This document shows positions 1 to 13,999 of a stretch of 64,000 bases of DNA, piece after piece (the stretch's first letter is position 1; every line of letters starts with the position of its first letter). The position numbers were made by a program, and so were the translations under genes. Origin of the DNA: Labyrinthula sp. Ha. Its lineage: Eukaryota > Sar > Bigyra > Labyrinthulida > Labyrinthulaceae. Where the stretch lies: contig JAALGZ010000003.1 in the NCBI GenBank assembly GCA_015227615.1, forward strand, positions 744,001 through 808,000. The letters run 5' to 3'. The notes beneath the pieces were generated by a model. It was not told the origin of the DNA, searched no databases, and saw nothing but the letters and a program-made list of their open reading frames with translations.

Positions 1-3000
1 TTGACTCCTTCAAGACCAAACCATGCTCAAAAAATACCTTGGTAGCAGTATCTAGTTGTTTTTCAATGTCTTCTTTTTTACCTTGGAAAACAAAGATATT
101 TTCAGGGCAACTCATAGTACCACAGTTTATAGCAAACAAGATCCTAAAATCTGCAACGTCGGGTGCCAAGAGCTTCGCAGCAACATTAGCATGACTCCCA
201 ACATTAATTGATATTTGAAGGAATCGAAGAGACTTTGGACCAATTTTAATCTTATGAAAAGGTCTTTTCAAGATTTGGTGTTCAAGATCAAACAGAGATA
301 ACACCGTTCCACCAATCAGGTAAGAGTTTAAACCAAAGTTACTCCATCCCAGAATAGAGCTTGGTGGTTGAAAAAGTAGATGACAATGAAGCATCAAGGT
401 ATGATATACGTTTAGAAAAAAAGCATTGCGTTTTGTTGGATCAAGTTGGTAGATCTTTAGTAACGATATGTTCTGCAGCATCCCACACGATTTAAAGAAG
501 CTATTTTCAAACTCTGAATCAAAGTTTCCTTTTTGGTTAAAAGCTTTTTTTGCTTGAACTAATAAATCTGCCGAAAAGGCAAGCAAGTCCTGGGACCTTG
601 CATTAGTTCCAAAAAAATCGTTATCATGCAAATTCATTAAGTTAAGTACATCCGCAAGATCCTTAGAAGACACAAACGACTTCTGTTTTGCCCCTAAGGC
701 ATATGAGGAAAAAGCCTTGCTGAAATCAGTATCAAAATGTTTCAATGTCATAGAACTAATAGGAAGACCACTCGACACACTGCGAGGATTAAGAATTCGT
801 CTACCAAAGGAAGAATGTTTCGAATCAATACTGGTGAAACTTCCGCTAAAATCAAAATCAAGCGCAATTTTCAAGTCTCCAACTAATTGCTCTGCTCGAG
901 AAATACCCTCTTGCTGCAATACATTTTTAGAGGATTGGCGCCTCAAAAATGGAAAAGAGCTTCTCTTAGTCAATTTAGGCTGCTTTAGGTTCAACATACT
1001 ACTAGTACGCTTCAGGCCCAACTTAACCACACGGTGTTCAAGTAAGAACTTCTTTTGAAACTCCTTGCTCTCAAATCCAATGTGATATATTTTGGCTGCG
1101 GTACTTATTTGAACAACAGAAGATAATGATCCTAAAAGAATTCTTGGGGCATTTCTTGGTATATCTATAGCTTCATCAATTTCCTGACACTCACTCTTTA
1201 AAAAAATTGTTTCAGGTCGTCTTGATCCAAAGGGTATTAATAGAAAGACGTCTTCTGAAGAGCCTATAGACTCCACAGTAACATGTACAAGGTCCTGAGC
1301 AAAAAAGAAAGTATCATTGTGAGCAACAAGAACTGGGAATGAAAAAATATTCTTAAACTCGGTATCCTCACTCACAGGAATGTAATGTCGTGAAAGTAAA
1401 TCCATGAAAAACTGCTCTGCATGAAAACTCTTATCCATAAACAATGGCTGCAGCATCCGCTTAGTGTATTCTTCAGAAAACATATCGAAATTTGGAGTGT
1501 GAGTTTCTTCTGTGACAGACTCTTGATAAGCAGCAATACATGAAAGATTTGCCAAAACAAAATCTATTTTCTGTCTAATCCGCTCAATTTTGTACATTTT
1601 CTTGCTTGTACTTCTGAAAGATATCAGCTTTTTGCAGAAGCTGAGTTCTCCTTTTGTAACATACTCTGCGAATAAAGGAGAAACTTGAGGCAAAATTTCA
1701 TCAGCCTTGTTAAATGGTATGTGCAGCGTTCTAGACTTTCCCTCAATCTTTTTCAAGAGAATAAAACTTGGTTCAATTCCATTAGATCCAGTACCTGCAA
1801 AAACTCCAATACAGCGCTCAGTACATGGTGAAATATATTGCTTGTGTGGCTTACTTAAACTAGTATTTTTCAACACTTTAAGTATCCTCTTAGGCACAGG
1901 AACCTCATCATCACTTGCACTGTCAGTTGTATATTCAACATCAGGTTTCTTCTCAGAGTGTTTTTCTTCTACTCCGGAAACATGAAACAAAGGTTGATTC
2001 GGCTCTCTATCATACGAATTATTTGTCATTTTAAAATTCAGGTAATATCTTTTCAATCTATTTATGTGAAGAGAAAAATCTTGTCCCCTTGATACTTCTT
2101 CATGCTGTGGAAGATCATAGACAACAACTGAAAGAGGCATCTGCTGCCAAAACTGTCGAAGATCCATTGGTTTAAGAGCACCAAGGTTCACTACTTTCCA
2201 TTGAACAAAATCCAGATACATGGAGTTTAAACTAAATGTCACAGTATCACCGACATTAAGTTCATCAGGAAGGTTTAGCCCTTGCTTTCTTCTTTGTTTC
2301 TTCTGCTCTGGTGTCTCAGGTACCTCTTTCAAGTCATCCAAATTGGGTATTTCACCTTCACCTTTTTTATTTACCACAAGTTTTGTGGCCGCAGCAAACA
2401 AGGGGAAAACAATATGAGGTTGTTCCTTGTCTTGTTTTAGTTTGTGTTGTGTTTTGGTCGCTAGCGATGCATGAGCGTACTCAGACAAACGGTTTATAAT
2501 GGCCATTATTGCCTTACAAAGAGATTTCGATACTAAACCAAGTTTCATTTGATCAGGAACTTCTCCACCAACATAAATCACGCCTCTTGGTTTCTTCTTC
2601 AGTGTGAATTGCATCTGTATTTCAAACACTCGTTTCCTTCCTTCAAAAAAATGAGGATAATACCTGTCTTTCACATCTCCTTGGTCGTTCTGAAGACGCA
2701 GCGCAAAGATTACTTTTCCAGAAAGAAACTCTGAATCAATTGTCTGAACCTTAACAGCGTTAGGCTTTACTGTCGGCGGGGTTGAATTTTCTAACTCGTT
2801 TGAGATAGTCAAGAAGTTGAAGATTGGTTCATTTGAAATACTACCCTTCTTGTTCCTTTCTTCACATACCTCTGGGTTTGCCTTGTCTTCATAAACTACA
2901 GATTCTTGTGTCTTCACTACTGGCTCTTCAGTCACGTGTATTTTCTCTAGCGCTGGAGTAGCTGTAACTTTCTTTGGTGTTTTGAGAACTTTCGTTTTAT

Positions 3001-3091
3001 CTCTATTGCTAAATAGCAAGTAAGCTTTTGAGACACAAAGTATAGTGAAGAAAGATGCTAAGAATATATCTCCATTGTCATTCAAAATCAT
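1..3091 (-). CDS. Membrane-anchored DUF1769-DUF547 fusion protein (C-terminus beyond window)
   Basis: One uninterrupted reading frame of about 1030 codons runs from ATG at 3091 to the left edge. It starts with a short N-tail and one hydrophobic segment (about residues 9-27, FLASFFTILCVSKAYLLF), so it is probably membrane anchored. Residues about 125-350 look like DUF1769: a GKVIFALRLQN strand, YFEGR-like FFEGRKRVFEIQMQF, IVFPLFAAATKLVV, and FVQWKVVNLG followed by VVYDLP. Residues about 885-1030 are a DUF547 domain (NAFFLNVYHTLMLHCHLLF, SYLIGGTVLSLFDLEHQIL, FAINCGTMSCPEN). The middle is low-homology and rich in Ser and Lys. Both domains are of unknown biochemistry; DUF547 occurs in plants with DEP or glutaredoxin domains. 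The start is the first ATG of the frame. No introns are needed. Family assignment is from remembered motifs. Confidence 0.85.
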   Translation of the reverse strand, partial: MILNDNGDIFLASFFTILCVSKAYLLFSNRDKTKVLKTPKKVTATPALEKIHVTEEPVVKTQESVVYEDKANPEVCEERNKKGSISNEPIFNFLTISNELENSTPPTVKPNAVKVQTIDSEFLSGKVIFALRLQNDQGDVKDRYYPHFFEGRKRVFEIQMQFTLKKKPRGVIYVGGEVPDQMKLGLVSKSLCKAIMAIINRLSEYAHASLATKTQHKLKQDKEQPHIVFPLFAAATKLVVNKKGEGEIPNLDDLKEVPETPEQKKQRRKQGLNLPDELNVGDTVTFSLNSMYLDFVQWKVVNLGALKPMDLRQFWQQMPLSVVVYDLPQHEEVSRGQDFSLHINRLKRYYLNFKMTNNSYDREPNQPLFHVSGVEEKHSEKKPDVEYTTDSASDDEVPVPKRILKVLKNTSLSKPHKQYISPCTERCIGVFAGTGSNGIEPSFILLKKIEGKSRTLHIPFNKADEILPQVSPLFAEYVTKGELSFCKKLISFRSTSKKMYKIERIRQKIDFVLANLSCIAAYQESVTEETHTPNFDMFSEEYTKRMLQPLFMDKSFHAEQFFMDLLSRHYIPVSEDTEFKNIFSFPVLVAHNDTFFFAQDLVHVTVESIGSSEDVFLLIPFGSRRPETIFLKSECQEIDEAIDIPRNAPRILLGSLSSVVQISTAAKIYHIGFESKEFQKKFLLEHRVVKLGLKRTSSMLNLKQPKLTKRSSFPFLRRQSSKNVLQQEGISRAEQLVGDLKIALDFDFSGSFTSIDSKHSSFGRRILNPRSVSSGLPISSMTLKHFDTDFSKAFSSYALGAKQKSFVSSKDLADVLNLMNLHDNDFFGTNARSQDLLAFSADLLVQAKKAFNQKGNFDSEFENSFFKSCGMLQNISLLKIYQLDPTKRNAFFLNVYHTLMLHCHLLFQPPSSILGWSNFGLNSYLIGGTVLSLFDLEHQILKRPFHKIKIGPKSLRFLQISINVGSHANVAAKLLAPDVADFRILFAINCGTMSCPENIFVFQGKKEDIEKQLDTATKVFFEHGLVLKES

Positions 3092-6000
3092 TCTTCTTTC
3101 TTTATACTCTACTCGTTTTGGTAAATGGAACAACTTCTGCTATTTTGAATTAACTGGATAACTGATCATTCCCAGTAATCTGATTAAATATGAATTATTA
3201 TCAGTATCAAAGTACCAAAAGATAACAGTAAAACTGATAATAGATATAACCAATAAGATTGTGATAACATTCAAATTTTAACGTTATTCCAATTAAATCA
3301 TATAGTTTTGTCCAGATATAGATAGACGTGAACTGCGTCAGTACTATGTGGAGAACGGGGCCGAAAATACGAATATGATTTGGTGAATTTCTGTTTTATA
3401 GAATCTTATTGGCAGAATTCTTGAGCTTGTACCCAAAATGTTGGGTTGATTGAAACCAGTACAAGTGGTCACTCTGGCTCTGAGATGGCACCATAAATAT
3501 TTAGAAAGCTTCTGTGACAAAAGCATATATGAAAAGAAAGACTAAACTTTTTCTTCTTATATTCTCTTCTGAGCATAGTCTCCATCATGAAAAAAAAAAT
3601 TCAAAGCATCATGTTCTTGAGAATCTCATGAGTTTTTATATTTGAAAGGTTTTCGAAAGAAGTAGATATATAAATTTATAAAATGTATTTGCTGTGGTTA
3701 ACAGTGTTTCTTCACACATTTTTTGCAGCGTTCAACCCATATTTTTCTTCCACTTGCCCAGGGGCTTGAATCAGTGGAGAAGAATGTAATATGCGAACTT
3801 ATTTATGTTGATCTGGACAATATATCCTTTGTTATTGTTTCCCTCTTCAGTTCAGATTCGAAGGTTAGTCAGGAAAGCAATTCAGCATCAAGAGTAGCCT
3901 ACGCCCCGTTTCCATAGAGTCAGGACGACCACCAAAGTGCCCCTTAATGATGAAGGCTCATAGTTTCCAGAAAACCAACTTTCAACCTTTCGAAAGCAGC
4001 GAGCAATGGTAAGTCTCCGTCAATTGTATTTGAGTGATCGCAGAGTCTAATGAGATGTTTACTCTAACATAATTATATTCATATTTTGTTTGGATTTTCT
4101 CCAAACAGCCTTTAGTAGGACTCTTGTCTATAAAATTCACCAGTAGTCCACCTATTTTAGACCTGTATACGAAATGCCATCTAAAAGGCCATAGTAACAT
4201 GACCACTTGCAACTGCAAACAAAATGATATATAGAGATACAAAGTTGGTGAAAAGAAGGTCTTGCTCATACATCCACTTAATTAAATCTAAGAAAGAGCT
4301 CTTTTTAGTTCCAGGCAGTTTCTCAGCTTAGCACCAAGAAGGAAGACTACGATAATGCTTTGAGCTATTCGAAGGATATCCTGAAGGAGAGCTACTGCCT
4401 TGCTCTTTCTGAAATCGTTACTTATCGCAAATTCCTTGGTATGAAACGACTTGAGTCCAAATACATTACGAGTCTTTAAGCCTCCATTCATTGTCAGGTA
4501 CAAACAACAATATAAGTTTCACGCGGTCAAATCTTCTAGCCTGGCAGCGTAACTGGTTTCCTGAACTCTGAAGTGGGTGATGTTGCAAGTTCAGAAGTGC
4601 AGTAAATGCAATGGCATGATATGCTGAATACTTGATAGTTCGTAAAGTTTCTGCGAAGGAAAACAGATAATTGTATAGGGTAAGTGTAGCTTAATTATTC
4701 CTTGCAAAATCATAAATGCTACACAGTTTTCTCTAGTATTGTCAAGTATATTGTCCTTTGTTATCATGGGCCTGCTCCAAGGATTCAACATCATCAGTGG
4801 TCCAATATTTTCCCCATTTGAACTATTATACAGATGCTAAGCCAGTTTTCCGTTTTAAGCTCATTCGAGTACAGCTTTAAATGCTAAATGTTTGTCATAG
4901 TTGGAAGATGAGAATGAGCAAAATATGTGGTTAGAGTATGATTAAATTGGTTTCTGTTCAATATAAAATTTGCCCTTAAAAGCAAGTATGGAAAACCAGA
5001 TCACCAACAAATTTCATTTCGGCCAGGTATATTATAGAATAATGATTCATGCAATGAATAAAACCGAAGGGGCTAGGTTGTGAATTAAAAAAGTACAACC
5101 TAAGTTACTTCAGAAGACTAACTTAAGTACTACTTAAAAATCCGGGAATTTAAAGTTTTTTGTTACGTATTACCCCTTTGAATAGTGAGCTCTTGCATTT
5201 AATAGAATCTTAGTATATCACATCTTGAAAATTTTTGCTTAATATTCAGTTTTTATTTTTAATAAACTACAAGACTATCATCCGGTGTCAGTACTCTTTC
5301 CAGTACGTTCTTGACAATCACCATTTTTTTTATTGTTAACTTCTAGAGCGCATTCAATGCTTACAATCACATCACTATAATTCATCAGTGCTAGCAAAGT
5401 AGTGTTGCAGGTATTCTATAGGTGTTGAAATTATTGTATTTTTATTAATATTTTAGTTTATTTACTCAAGTACTTAAAATAAGTTTCGTTGCATCAATGC
5501 TAATCGTGTATCATAGTTGTGCGTATAATATCTGTTTCCCATATGTCAGAATTAATCTTTATTTACTCGAATCAATCTATTGGCAACTAAACTTATGAAG
5601 ACTAAAAGTTAAATGTGTACAAAGGTTTAGAATATATGGGAAACATCAATTATCAGAACCATTTCTTAGTCTAAATCAAAGCTAACCCGATAAAACGCGG
5701 ATATAGAATAACAATGGGGCCATTTATATTTCTGGCTAGTACAAAATCTATGGTACACTCGCTTCACCGTTTACAGTACACTTGGCATTTTCCAGTAAGA
5801 TTAACTCAATAACTCTTCGCATTTTCGAAAGCGCAGGTGACAATGCGAGGTAATTTTTGCTTAAGGCTTATGAAAGAATTAAAAGTTAAAACATAAGGGA
5901 AGCTTAGTTAAAATGGAAAAAATCAAAATATTGAATAACAGAGCTTGATTCCATGGCGTAATTCCAAATCTCAACAATATTTCAATATGCAATCTATTAT

Positions 6001-9000
6001 ACAGAAGCTGCAGAGTTTGAAGATTCAGCTGTCCAGCACTATACAGATCTACATTAAGTGCACTAAAAGCGCATGTTAAGGCCACTAATAAGGTGCCTAG
6101 CAATTTGTTTGCCAAAGCCTGGGGTTCTGTTCAAGATGTCGAAGAATTCACCAATTTAAAAATATTAATGTCATGGTATTCATGTTATTTCCCACCAAAG
6201 ATTTATTGAATACCTGAAGGTCGACTGCAATTCAAAATACAAAATTATACCTTTCAATTCAAAATAACAAATAATTGTTGAGGATGAAAGGAATCACATT
6301 CCATTTTATTTCCAATCGGGTTTTCTAGTTTAGATATATTAAATGAAGCGCAAATGAGAGATACATAAGCAAAGAACATGGGCTCAAGAATTAACGAAAC
6401 AAAAAAAATCAAACTTACTTACTGAGTTGTATATAAATGTTGTTATAATTCCTTACTGCATGCCAACTATTGTATCATTTTATATTACTTGAAACTTTTT
6501 CTACACAGATTTCAATATATTGATGTGATCCATGTGTATTTAAGGTCGTAGTAGGATGCAATTAAGACGTTTATAATAAACATAATGCAATGTTATGCGC
6601 TAAGTAACACATTAGAGGAAATATGTACTCTAGGTTAAAACTACGATTTTTTTAATTTATTAGGCGGGCTAGGAAACTATTTATAAAAACACCAATACCG
6701 GACAAATGTTCGACCTCTTTGTGAACTAAGTCACAGCAGTACTACCAGGGTACCTTTTATGAATCGTTTAAGCATCAGTTGATGGATTATAAGAACTCTT
6801 GTATAAATTCTTACATCTTTTTTAGTATTTTGCTATAAAATATTCATTAGCACCTCTTTACAAGGTCAGTTTTAGAACGATAGTCAGAATACAGATTTAT
6901 TAAAAAATAAATTGAAACCAAATTCTTTTTCAGAGCTTAAATTAATCTCTTGTTAAATATAAGATTTTACCTTTTAGTTAATATAATTGTGAAAATTGGG
7001 ATCTTTTTATAAGACATAGAAAAAATATAATTTAGCTATACAAGCTAGTTAAGATTATATAAAAAGATACTATCAAATTTTACGGTTGGTTAGGGTTGGG
7101 AATATGGTATCACATAGTTTCTTATCTATCGGGGTTACAAGGCTTTGCCTCTGGAAATTGTGCATTTAAACATGCTGCTGTAAAAGCCTTTGTCAAAGTT
7201 TGAACAATAACAAATAACATATGAAATTATAAAAAAATTGTTTCTTCAGATTTGAAATAGAAGTTTATAATACTAAATTTGAATTAAAGAGAAGAGAATT
7301 CGTGCACCCTTTGCTTAAAGGGGTGGTTAATGTAAACCTCTACAGGAAGCATAAAATGACTGATAACGTAAACGAGCAACATCTTTTCGGGTCTAGTAGG
7401 AGCTAGTTTTATACTAATAACAATATAATATTAGTTTAATGTTCATAGGTTATCTCTTGATAAATAATTCCATTGACCGCCTAGTGTAGTTCGAGGTTTT
7501 ATGGAGGTAGAATCGATCTGAATCAATACCGCCATTAAAGACTTGAGCAACCATACGATCTTAAAAAATTAATATATCCTAGTTCCAGCACAGATTAATT
7601 GAATATGAATCTAAGCTTTCTAGTCTTCTTTAGATACTGCATGTTTGTTAAAGACGTTAGTTATAAATAATGCAACCGATAAAATCTAATAGAAACTTCC
7701 AAATTTAAGAAGGAATAGTCTAGGGATGGCCAAATGCAGGATGCCAAATACTGAAAACCATGGACTTAATATCGCATTGTTGTAGTAATTTTTTCACACA
7801 AGAAAACGATATCTCAATACACGCATATGGGTTTAATGTTCAGCTCAGTCTTAATATCATATGTTTCATATGCATTCAAACTTTCAGACTGTTTCTCGCA
7901 ACATGTTGTAGATAATCTTGAAGTACCGAATATATATTAAGAAGAAATGCCAATTAGTGGCGATGGTCAAGAATAATTAAAGATGAACTAAAATCTTGAA
8001 CAGAAATGAAGAGATATAAAAGTAAAACATACCCAAGAACCTGCTACATACCGTATTAGTTTTCCAATGCATATATTACTTACTGAGCTCAATTGTTTTT
8101 CAAAAGATACCGAAAAAATAAAAGAAGAGTTGTTTTGTTGGAAATTATCTCATTTATGTGTGCATATGAAAATAATTTAGAGATATGAGTACTGAATGTA
8201 CTTCTGAGAATCTATATCCTCATGATTAAGCTACAAACCGAGTATATAATTGCTTGGATTCATGGCTTTAGAAGAAAAACATATGGTGCTGTCCTTCTAA
8301 TTTAGTAATTAATAAAAATAAAAGGTTAAATTAACATGGAATTTTAAGTTCAAATTTTATCTGCATGGAATGTTACATTTAGCTTTAACTAAATAATATA
8401 GAAACTGAAAAGTATAGCATCACAATATTTGTTTAACAGTAGTTTTCTTGTAAAAATAATATTTGTGAGATAGAAATACAGACTAGAGCTATATTATATC
8501 GATATAATTGCACTGTTAGAGAGATTGATTGGGTTTTACCTTGTCATCGTTTTAATAACAATTAACATATATAGTTTTTTCAAAGGAAATTTGGTTGCCA
8601 GATTACAATATAGGGTTAAAGGAAAGGCTATATGTATAAAGGCACTATTAACTGTATATAAGCACCAAATATCCACCGGCAAACGTGGATTTTTGTGGAA
8701 ATTTGTTTGTTTGGTTCATCCTCTATATTAAAATATGATAGAGAATAGATCCGGAAACAATAGAATTCTTAAATTTATGCCAAGTATGTACAAACACTAT
8801 TGATAATAAACCATTGAACCATGTATGATGTCATTCAGCTATCAACGTAGTCATACTAGATGAGAAATAGCATGTCCTAACTATCAAGAAAAACCGATGT
8901 CATATGAAGATATACAGAAACGCTAGCCTTGGTACTCAGTCTAAGTTAGAACACATAATACTCCCACAAAAAAGTGGTTAAATCTATACAACTTGATTGC

Positions 9001-12000
9001 ACCTCTAGTAAGACTAAAAATGAAACATTGAATTTTCTGAGAGAGAAGGAATTCTGGAAAACTACAACACAATCCGAGGGGAAATATTCAGCACTATTTA
9101 ATAGCACCACCTGTGCCAGTAGAAAAAAACAGTAGATATTTTATATTTTCAACTGGGATATAGAATATAGGAAACTGTTAAGAGCAACATGTATTCCTGA
9201 AAATGAATTATTTATTAACAGATATGGTAATCAAATTTAACTCTAATGTTAGAAACATTCAAGTAAACAAGTCCTTTGAAACAACAAAACCCGAACATTA
9301 AATCTATCTGTAAGCCCCTTAACTTTAGGTATTTGCTTCAATATCTACCTTGTTGAGCTTAAAGAATTATGGTATGTAAAGAAACCTAAGTAGCAATCAG
9401 TAACAAGTGAGATTTTGATGGTGTTCATGAAGAAAATATGACAATAACATTAACAAAAAAGATGTAGAATACTTAAAAGGCATCAAATTAAAGATGTTTA
9501 AACCATTTAGAATCTTTTTTAACAATATTATAGCCTAATATGTCGAGCACATGGGTAGATAGAAGTTAACAATAGATTTTTCTTAAAATATTCACTCTCG
9601 AAGTGACATCACAGGTTGCAATTCGAAGCATGTACTGAAGTTATTTAGAAAAAATGTTGTGTGGGGAAAGTAAATGTAGGTAAATATACTTTATCATTTT
9701 TTCGCTTAAATTTAAGGCAATGAAATAACGGATTATGTCCATAGTTTGCAGTGATTATTGTTGCTAATGCATTATCACATCAATGATTATCTCTAGGATA
9801 AATCCATTAGTCTCTTAATACAAGATTCCAGGGACGAGAAAGACGAATGATTGTGGTATAGAGTTGCCGTCAACAAAGTTGGTCATAAACATGGATCAGT
9901 GTAAGCAGGTTGATCTCTATTATAATAATATAATAGCTTACTCGTAAACCGATACTAAAATAATCTATATTGACTTAAGCATGTATATTATATAAATTTT
10001 TTTAACTATATGGCAACCGTAGAAGATCAGCTATTGCTAACCTGTGATATATTGCTATTAGTTTGCACCTTATTCTTGAATTAAAAGGAGGGGGGGTAAT
10101 ATAATCTCAACAAGGCGAGACAACTTAATTCTGCAAGTATAAACATGAATTCAAAGACGGGGCTACAATATGTGTTGCTCTTTGAACTTATATAAGGGGT
10201 TTTGTAGGTCTATAGAATTTTCAAGGAGCTATACGCTTAACTTGTTAGTCTATTACTGTATTGATCATGGTACATAAATAATTAAATCTGCAAAATATAT
10301 CTGGTACCTCTGTAAAAAATATTCTGTCCAACTATTGGAGTTATATTTTGTAATCAAGAACAAAATCTCTATCGGAAGTTATGACTTTACTGTCCATAAT
10401 AGTTGGGTATTGTTCTTAAATAACAAAGTTAAGGTAGATTCTATTATTAACCCTCAAGTATTGTTGAATTAAAAACAAATTTATCTGAAGAACTTTAATT
10501 TTAGCGCCTTTGCACAATATTTTGTATCAATTAATGATATAAAAATGGACTTTTACATGTTGGCAAATCAAGAAAGACAGATCTTTAAAATAATGCTATT
10601 TTAAAATTAGGTATTAATTTTTGTTATTTGTTTCACACTGACTCAATTGTGCAAGAATTCTTGTGTTAAGAATAAATAAATCTTAAAACCAGTACTACAT
10701 TTAATTTTATACACATTATTGAATTGAGGTGCTAGGCAGAGTAGCTTCATTGATTTCTTAGTTTATTTCTGCTTTGGTACACTATTGTTGCTCATTGTTG
10801 AACTGTAATAGCTACTAAGTTTCTTTTTAAAGATGTTAAGGTTACTCATAAATACTCTAGTGTCACTTCATTACTTTTAATTATTTTGCAACACATGTTC
10901 TTTATATTCTCTGTGGAATAATAAAATTAGGAATATGTAACCCCCTTTTTTTACCCAACCACTCTTTCCGTCACTTCTAACCTGAAAAACTTATGCTTAA
11001 AAGCGGATTTCAGGGAAGCTGGGTGAAATTTAATAGACCTTACCCATAACTAGATGAAGAAGGGAAACCTCTGAGAAACTGCAAAGTAAAATAAGTTTCT
11101 AGAAAATTGTGGAGAAACGAATCACTTTGCCTGATACATAACTTCATTAGGCGCTAGTCCTAACTTGCACTTCAGTAACATATCGATACTATTTAGTAAC
11201 AAGCTTTAGGATCTATCTTTGGTCCTGGGCACCAAACTTTTCACAGAAGTCCAAACCTTCCCACAAAGATAAATGTACAATTAGACATATTAATAGGAGG
11301 TAAATATTGTAGTGTTTTTCTGGTTTTCACATCCACTTGCATTGTGGAAGTAAATTCCAAGCAAAATCCATTATTACTAATCTGGATAAGCCTTTGTATT
11401 CCAATAGATATTTTTTTTGCAAAGTTTAAAGTCTCAGATAATTCTTTGGCGTACCAAATGCATATGCTTAAATACACTTGAAGGACACATTCCAGAAGTT
11501 AAGCAATTTACCCTTGAAATAATCAAAATAATCCCGAGAAATTCCATGAGTTTAATCTTATTGTAGACAACAATAAGGTTAAGATAGTAGAATAGTGTGT
11601 TCAAGGCGAGGGGAAGTCCACATAATTGAATCTCCTGTGACATGTACCGACTATCAAAAAAAGACAATAAGTTAAAGATGTGAATCAGAAAAGGGCGTTG
11701 AAGCTCAAGAAATAAAACTGGAGGCATTTAGAACTACTACGATTACATATGACGAGCAACTAATTTTTTCTCCCGGTTGTGGTTAACCGAGGAATATGAC
11801 GGCTCTTGGATGCAATGTAGCTGAACAAGTTTGGACAGGAATTCGACACCTGTTTTCCAGAAACTAACTAGACTTAAAACCTTAGTATCTGTAAATAAAT
11901 TTCTATTTTGGGTATTTAGTTGCGATGTCGAGGTGCGGTTTATTGCAAGTTCGCAGCTTATGAGCTGTTCTGTGCACGTGTTTGTTAATATATCTAACTG

Positions 12001-13999
12001 GAACGAGTTCGTTAAGAAATTCATCTACTGAACGAAGTTGCACCAACTTCAGAGCCAGCTAGAGATCAGCGACGTTAGATAAATAAAAGGCTTTAAATCA
12101 ACCTATGGATCAAACTTATTTCACTTTCACTCATATGAAACCTAAGATAGCTGATAATATTTTCAGGGAAAACACGAAATATCGTAGTAGCTAATGGTTG
12201 CTAAATATAAGAACTTTTTTGCTGGAGATTATGAACCAAAATGTTACTGTGTTAAATTAGTTTTTGCGGAACTCACTTCTGGGATATTTGTTATTGTGTA
12301 TCCTTGCTGTGCTTAGCTATTTTTCTCTTTGTTTCCTTTAAAACGATTGTTCATAATAATTAATTTTACCTTTATATTGTCAAAATCCAACTTCGTTGCT
12401 CACATTTTTGAACCTGTCTGAAAACCACTACACCTCCTTCACTTCTCAATCTAATTTTCTTGTATATGAGGAAGCACCTAATAAAAACAGTATTCCAGTT
12501 CTAACAACTTTTTTGTAATCCAGACGTAGCACATACTGAGTTGCAGCTACACTTGAGCAGCAGCATCCTGCTTCCATTAGTTAGATATTCATTGAACCCT
12601 TTGCGTGAATACTGGTTTCTGCTGGGCTTCTAAAGCTATAGCGGATGTGAATTGCCTCATCTAAGTTATAGAACTGAGCTTTCTTATTCGTAAGATTTTG
12701 AGTGCAGAGTTTAGCTGTTCTTCACTTACTATTTTCCTTAATCCTTCTGTAGATCCCAAATGAAGGTATAGTTGTTCTTCCTACTTCAGCTTACCCAATT
12801 AAGCTATATAACTCTTAGAAAACCCTTCCTGAAAGGGATTCTCAATGAAGAATTCACCTTTATCTGCACCTGTTTCTATTCGTCCAATGAAGAGAACTAA
12901 CATTTCTTTCTTCGTATTAACTATTACCATATGCATCCTCGGTGTATGGTTTTCTTCTTGTAGTGCTGTGTCGTAGGCTGCTATAATGGCAACTTTTTAA
13001 TGGCGCCAAATTACGCTCTCGAATTCTATTTTTTATATATAAATGTATGGTTTCGGCTGAGAAAAGTCCTCGTTCTTGTGTTTTTTAAAGATTTATCTTT
13101 GATCTTCAGCTAACTTTGCACAGTGGTCTAGAATAAATTCCCTAGATTAACAGGATACTTATTGCAATTTTTCTTGGTGCTGTTGTTACTTCACAATAAG
13201 CTAAGTATATATGATACTCTTTTACATGAACAAAGTAAGCCTTAACATGCCCTTCTTCAATTTATTTCCCACCATACTTCTTTTCGCGCTTGTCGAATGC
13301 TGCCAAATTTCGTGAATAGCCCTGAAGTTACTTCCTTGAGATAAAATTCTTATCTATTTTTTCGTTGAGACTAATAAAATAGGTTTCTTTTCGGTTTGGT
13401 CACCAAATATATCTTTGTTACTTCTTTACTCTTGTGTCATTCTAATCTTAAATGCATTGTTGAACGTTCTTTGCGTTTTCCTTATTTGTGCTTGTTTCAT
13501 TTGTTTTCCGTTGATAATGGTGGCGTTTGGGATCTATGCTCGACAGGTAAACAATTCTCTTGAAAGAACTGGAGCTAAATTGAAGTCTTTACATTGGATG
13601 TTAGTAGAACGTTACATTGTAACAAGAGTTATTAAGTTTATTTCCCAGGGCTTTCAAAACATGGAGTCTTACAGGATAATGAGTTCGTAGAGGCCGATCA
13701 ACTTCATCCCAATGAAAAAGACTGCAATAACAGTTTTACAAGAGGTTCAGGTATATAATCTCTTGAGCAGTTTTGTGAAATGTTTAAGAGTACAGAAGAA
13801 GTTATTAGCTCTTCAAGGTCCCCAAGAGAACTAATTTAAGCACTTTCTGAAAAGTCTATAAAGGGTTTGATGAAAAATTCAGAATTAGGAAGAGAAAACT
13901 AAGTCTCTGAGGGAGCAATTTTTACTTTAGGACATCGCAACCTTTGCTACACCTACCTCTCCTTAAATGTCCATTAAGTTTTCTGCGAAACGGTAAGGC
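3092..13999. other. Long AT-rich stretch without a convincing gene
   Basis: About 10.9 kb of strongly AT-rich DNA with only short, scattered open frames (under 100 codons, many lacking an ATG) and no recognisable domain. The open frames do not chain across 28-34-nt GT-AG gaps as the real genes here do. A loose cluster of short minus-strand frames lies at 11241-12024. The stretch just below 14 kb may hold more of the copia-like fossil described next. A lone TTAGGG-like run near 7087 is not repeated. No tRNA-like B box was noticed. It most resembles decayed repeat DNA. Confidence 0.5.

Noticed and set aside
7080-7105. TTAGGG-like telomeric word
   Set aside because: Only a single copy in AT-rich DNA, with no array.
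11241-12024. Three neighbouring minus-strand frames that might be exons of one gene
   Set aside because: Start codons are mostly not ATG, frames overlap, no GT-AG pair of ~29 nt joins them sensibly, and no family is recognised.
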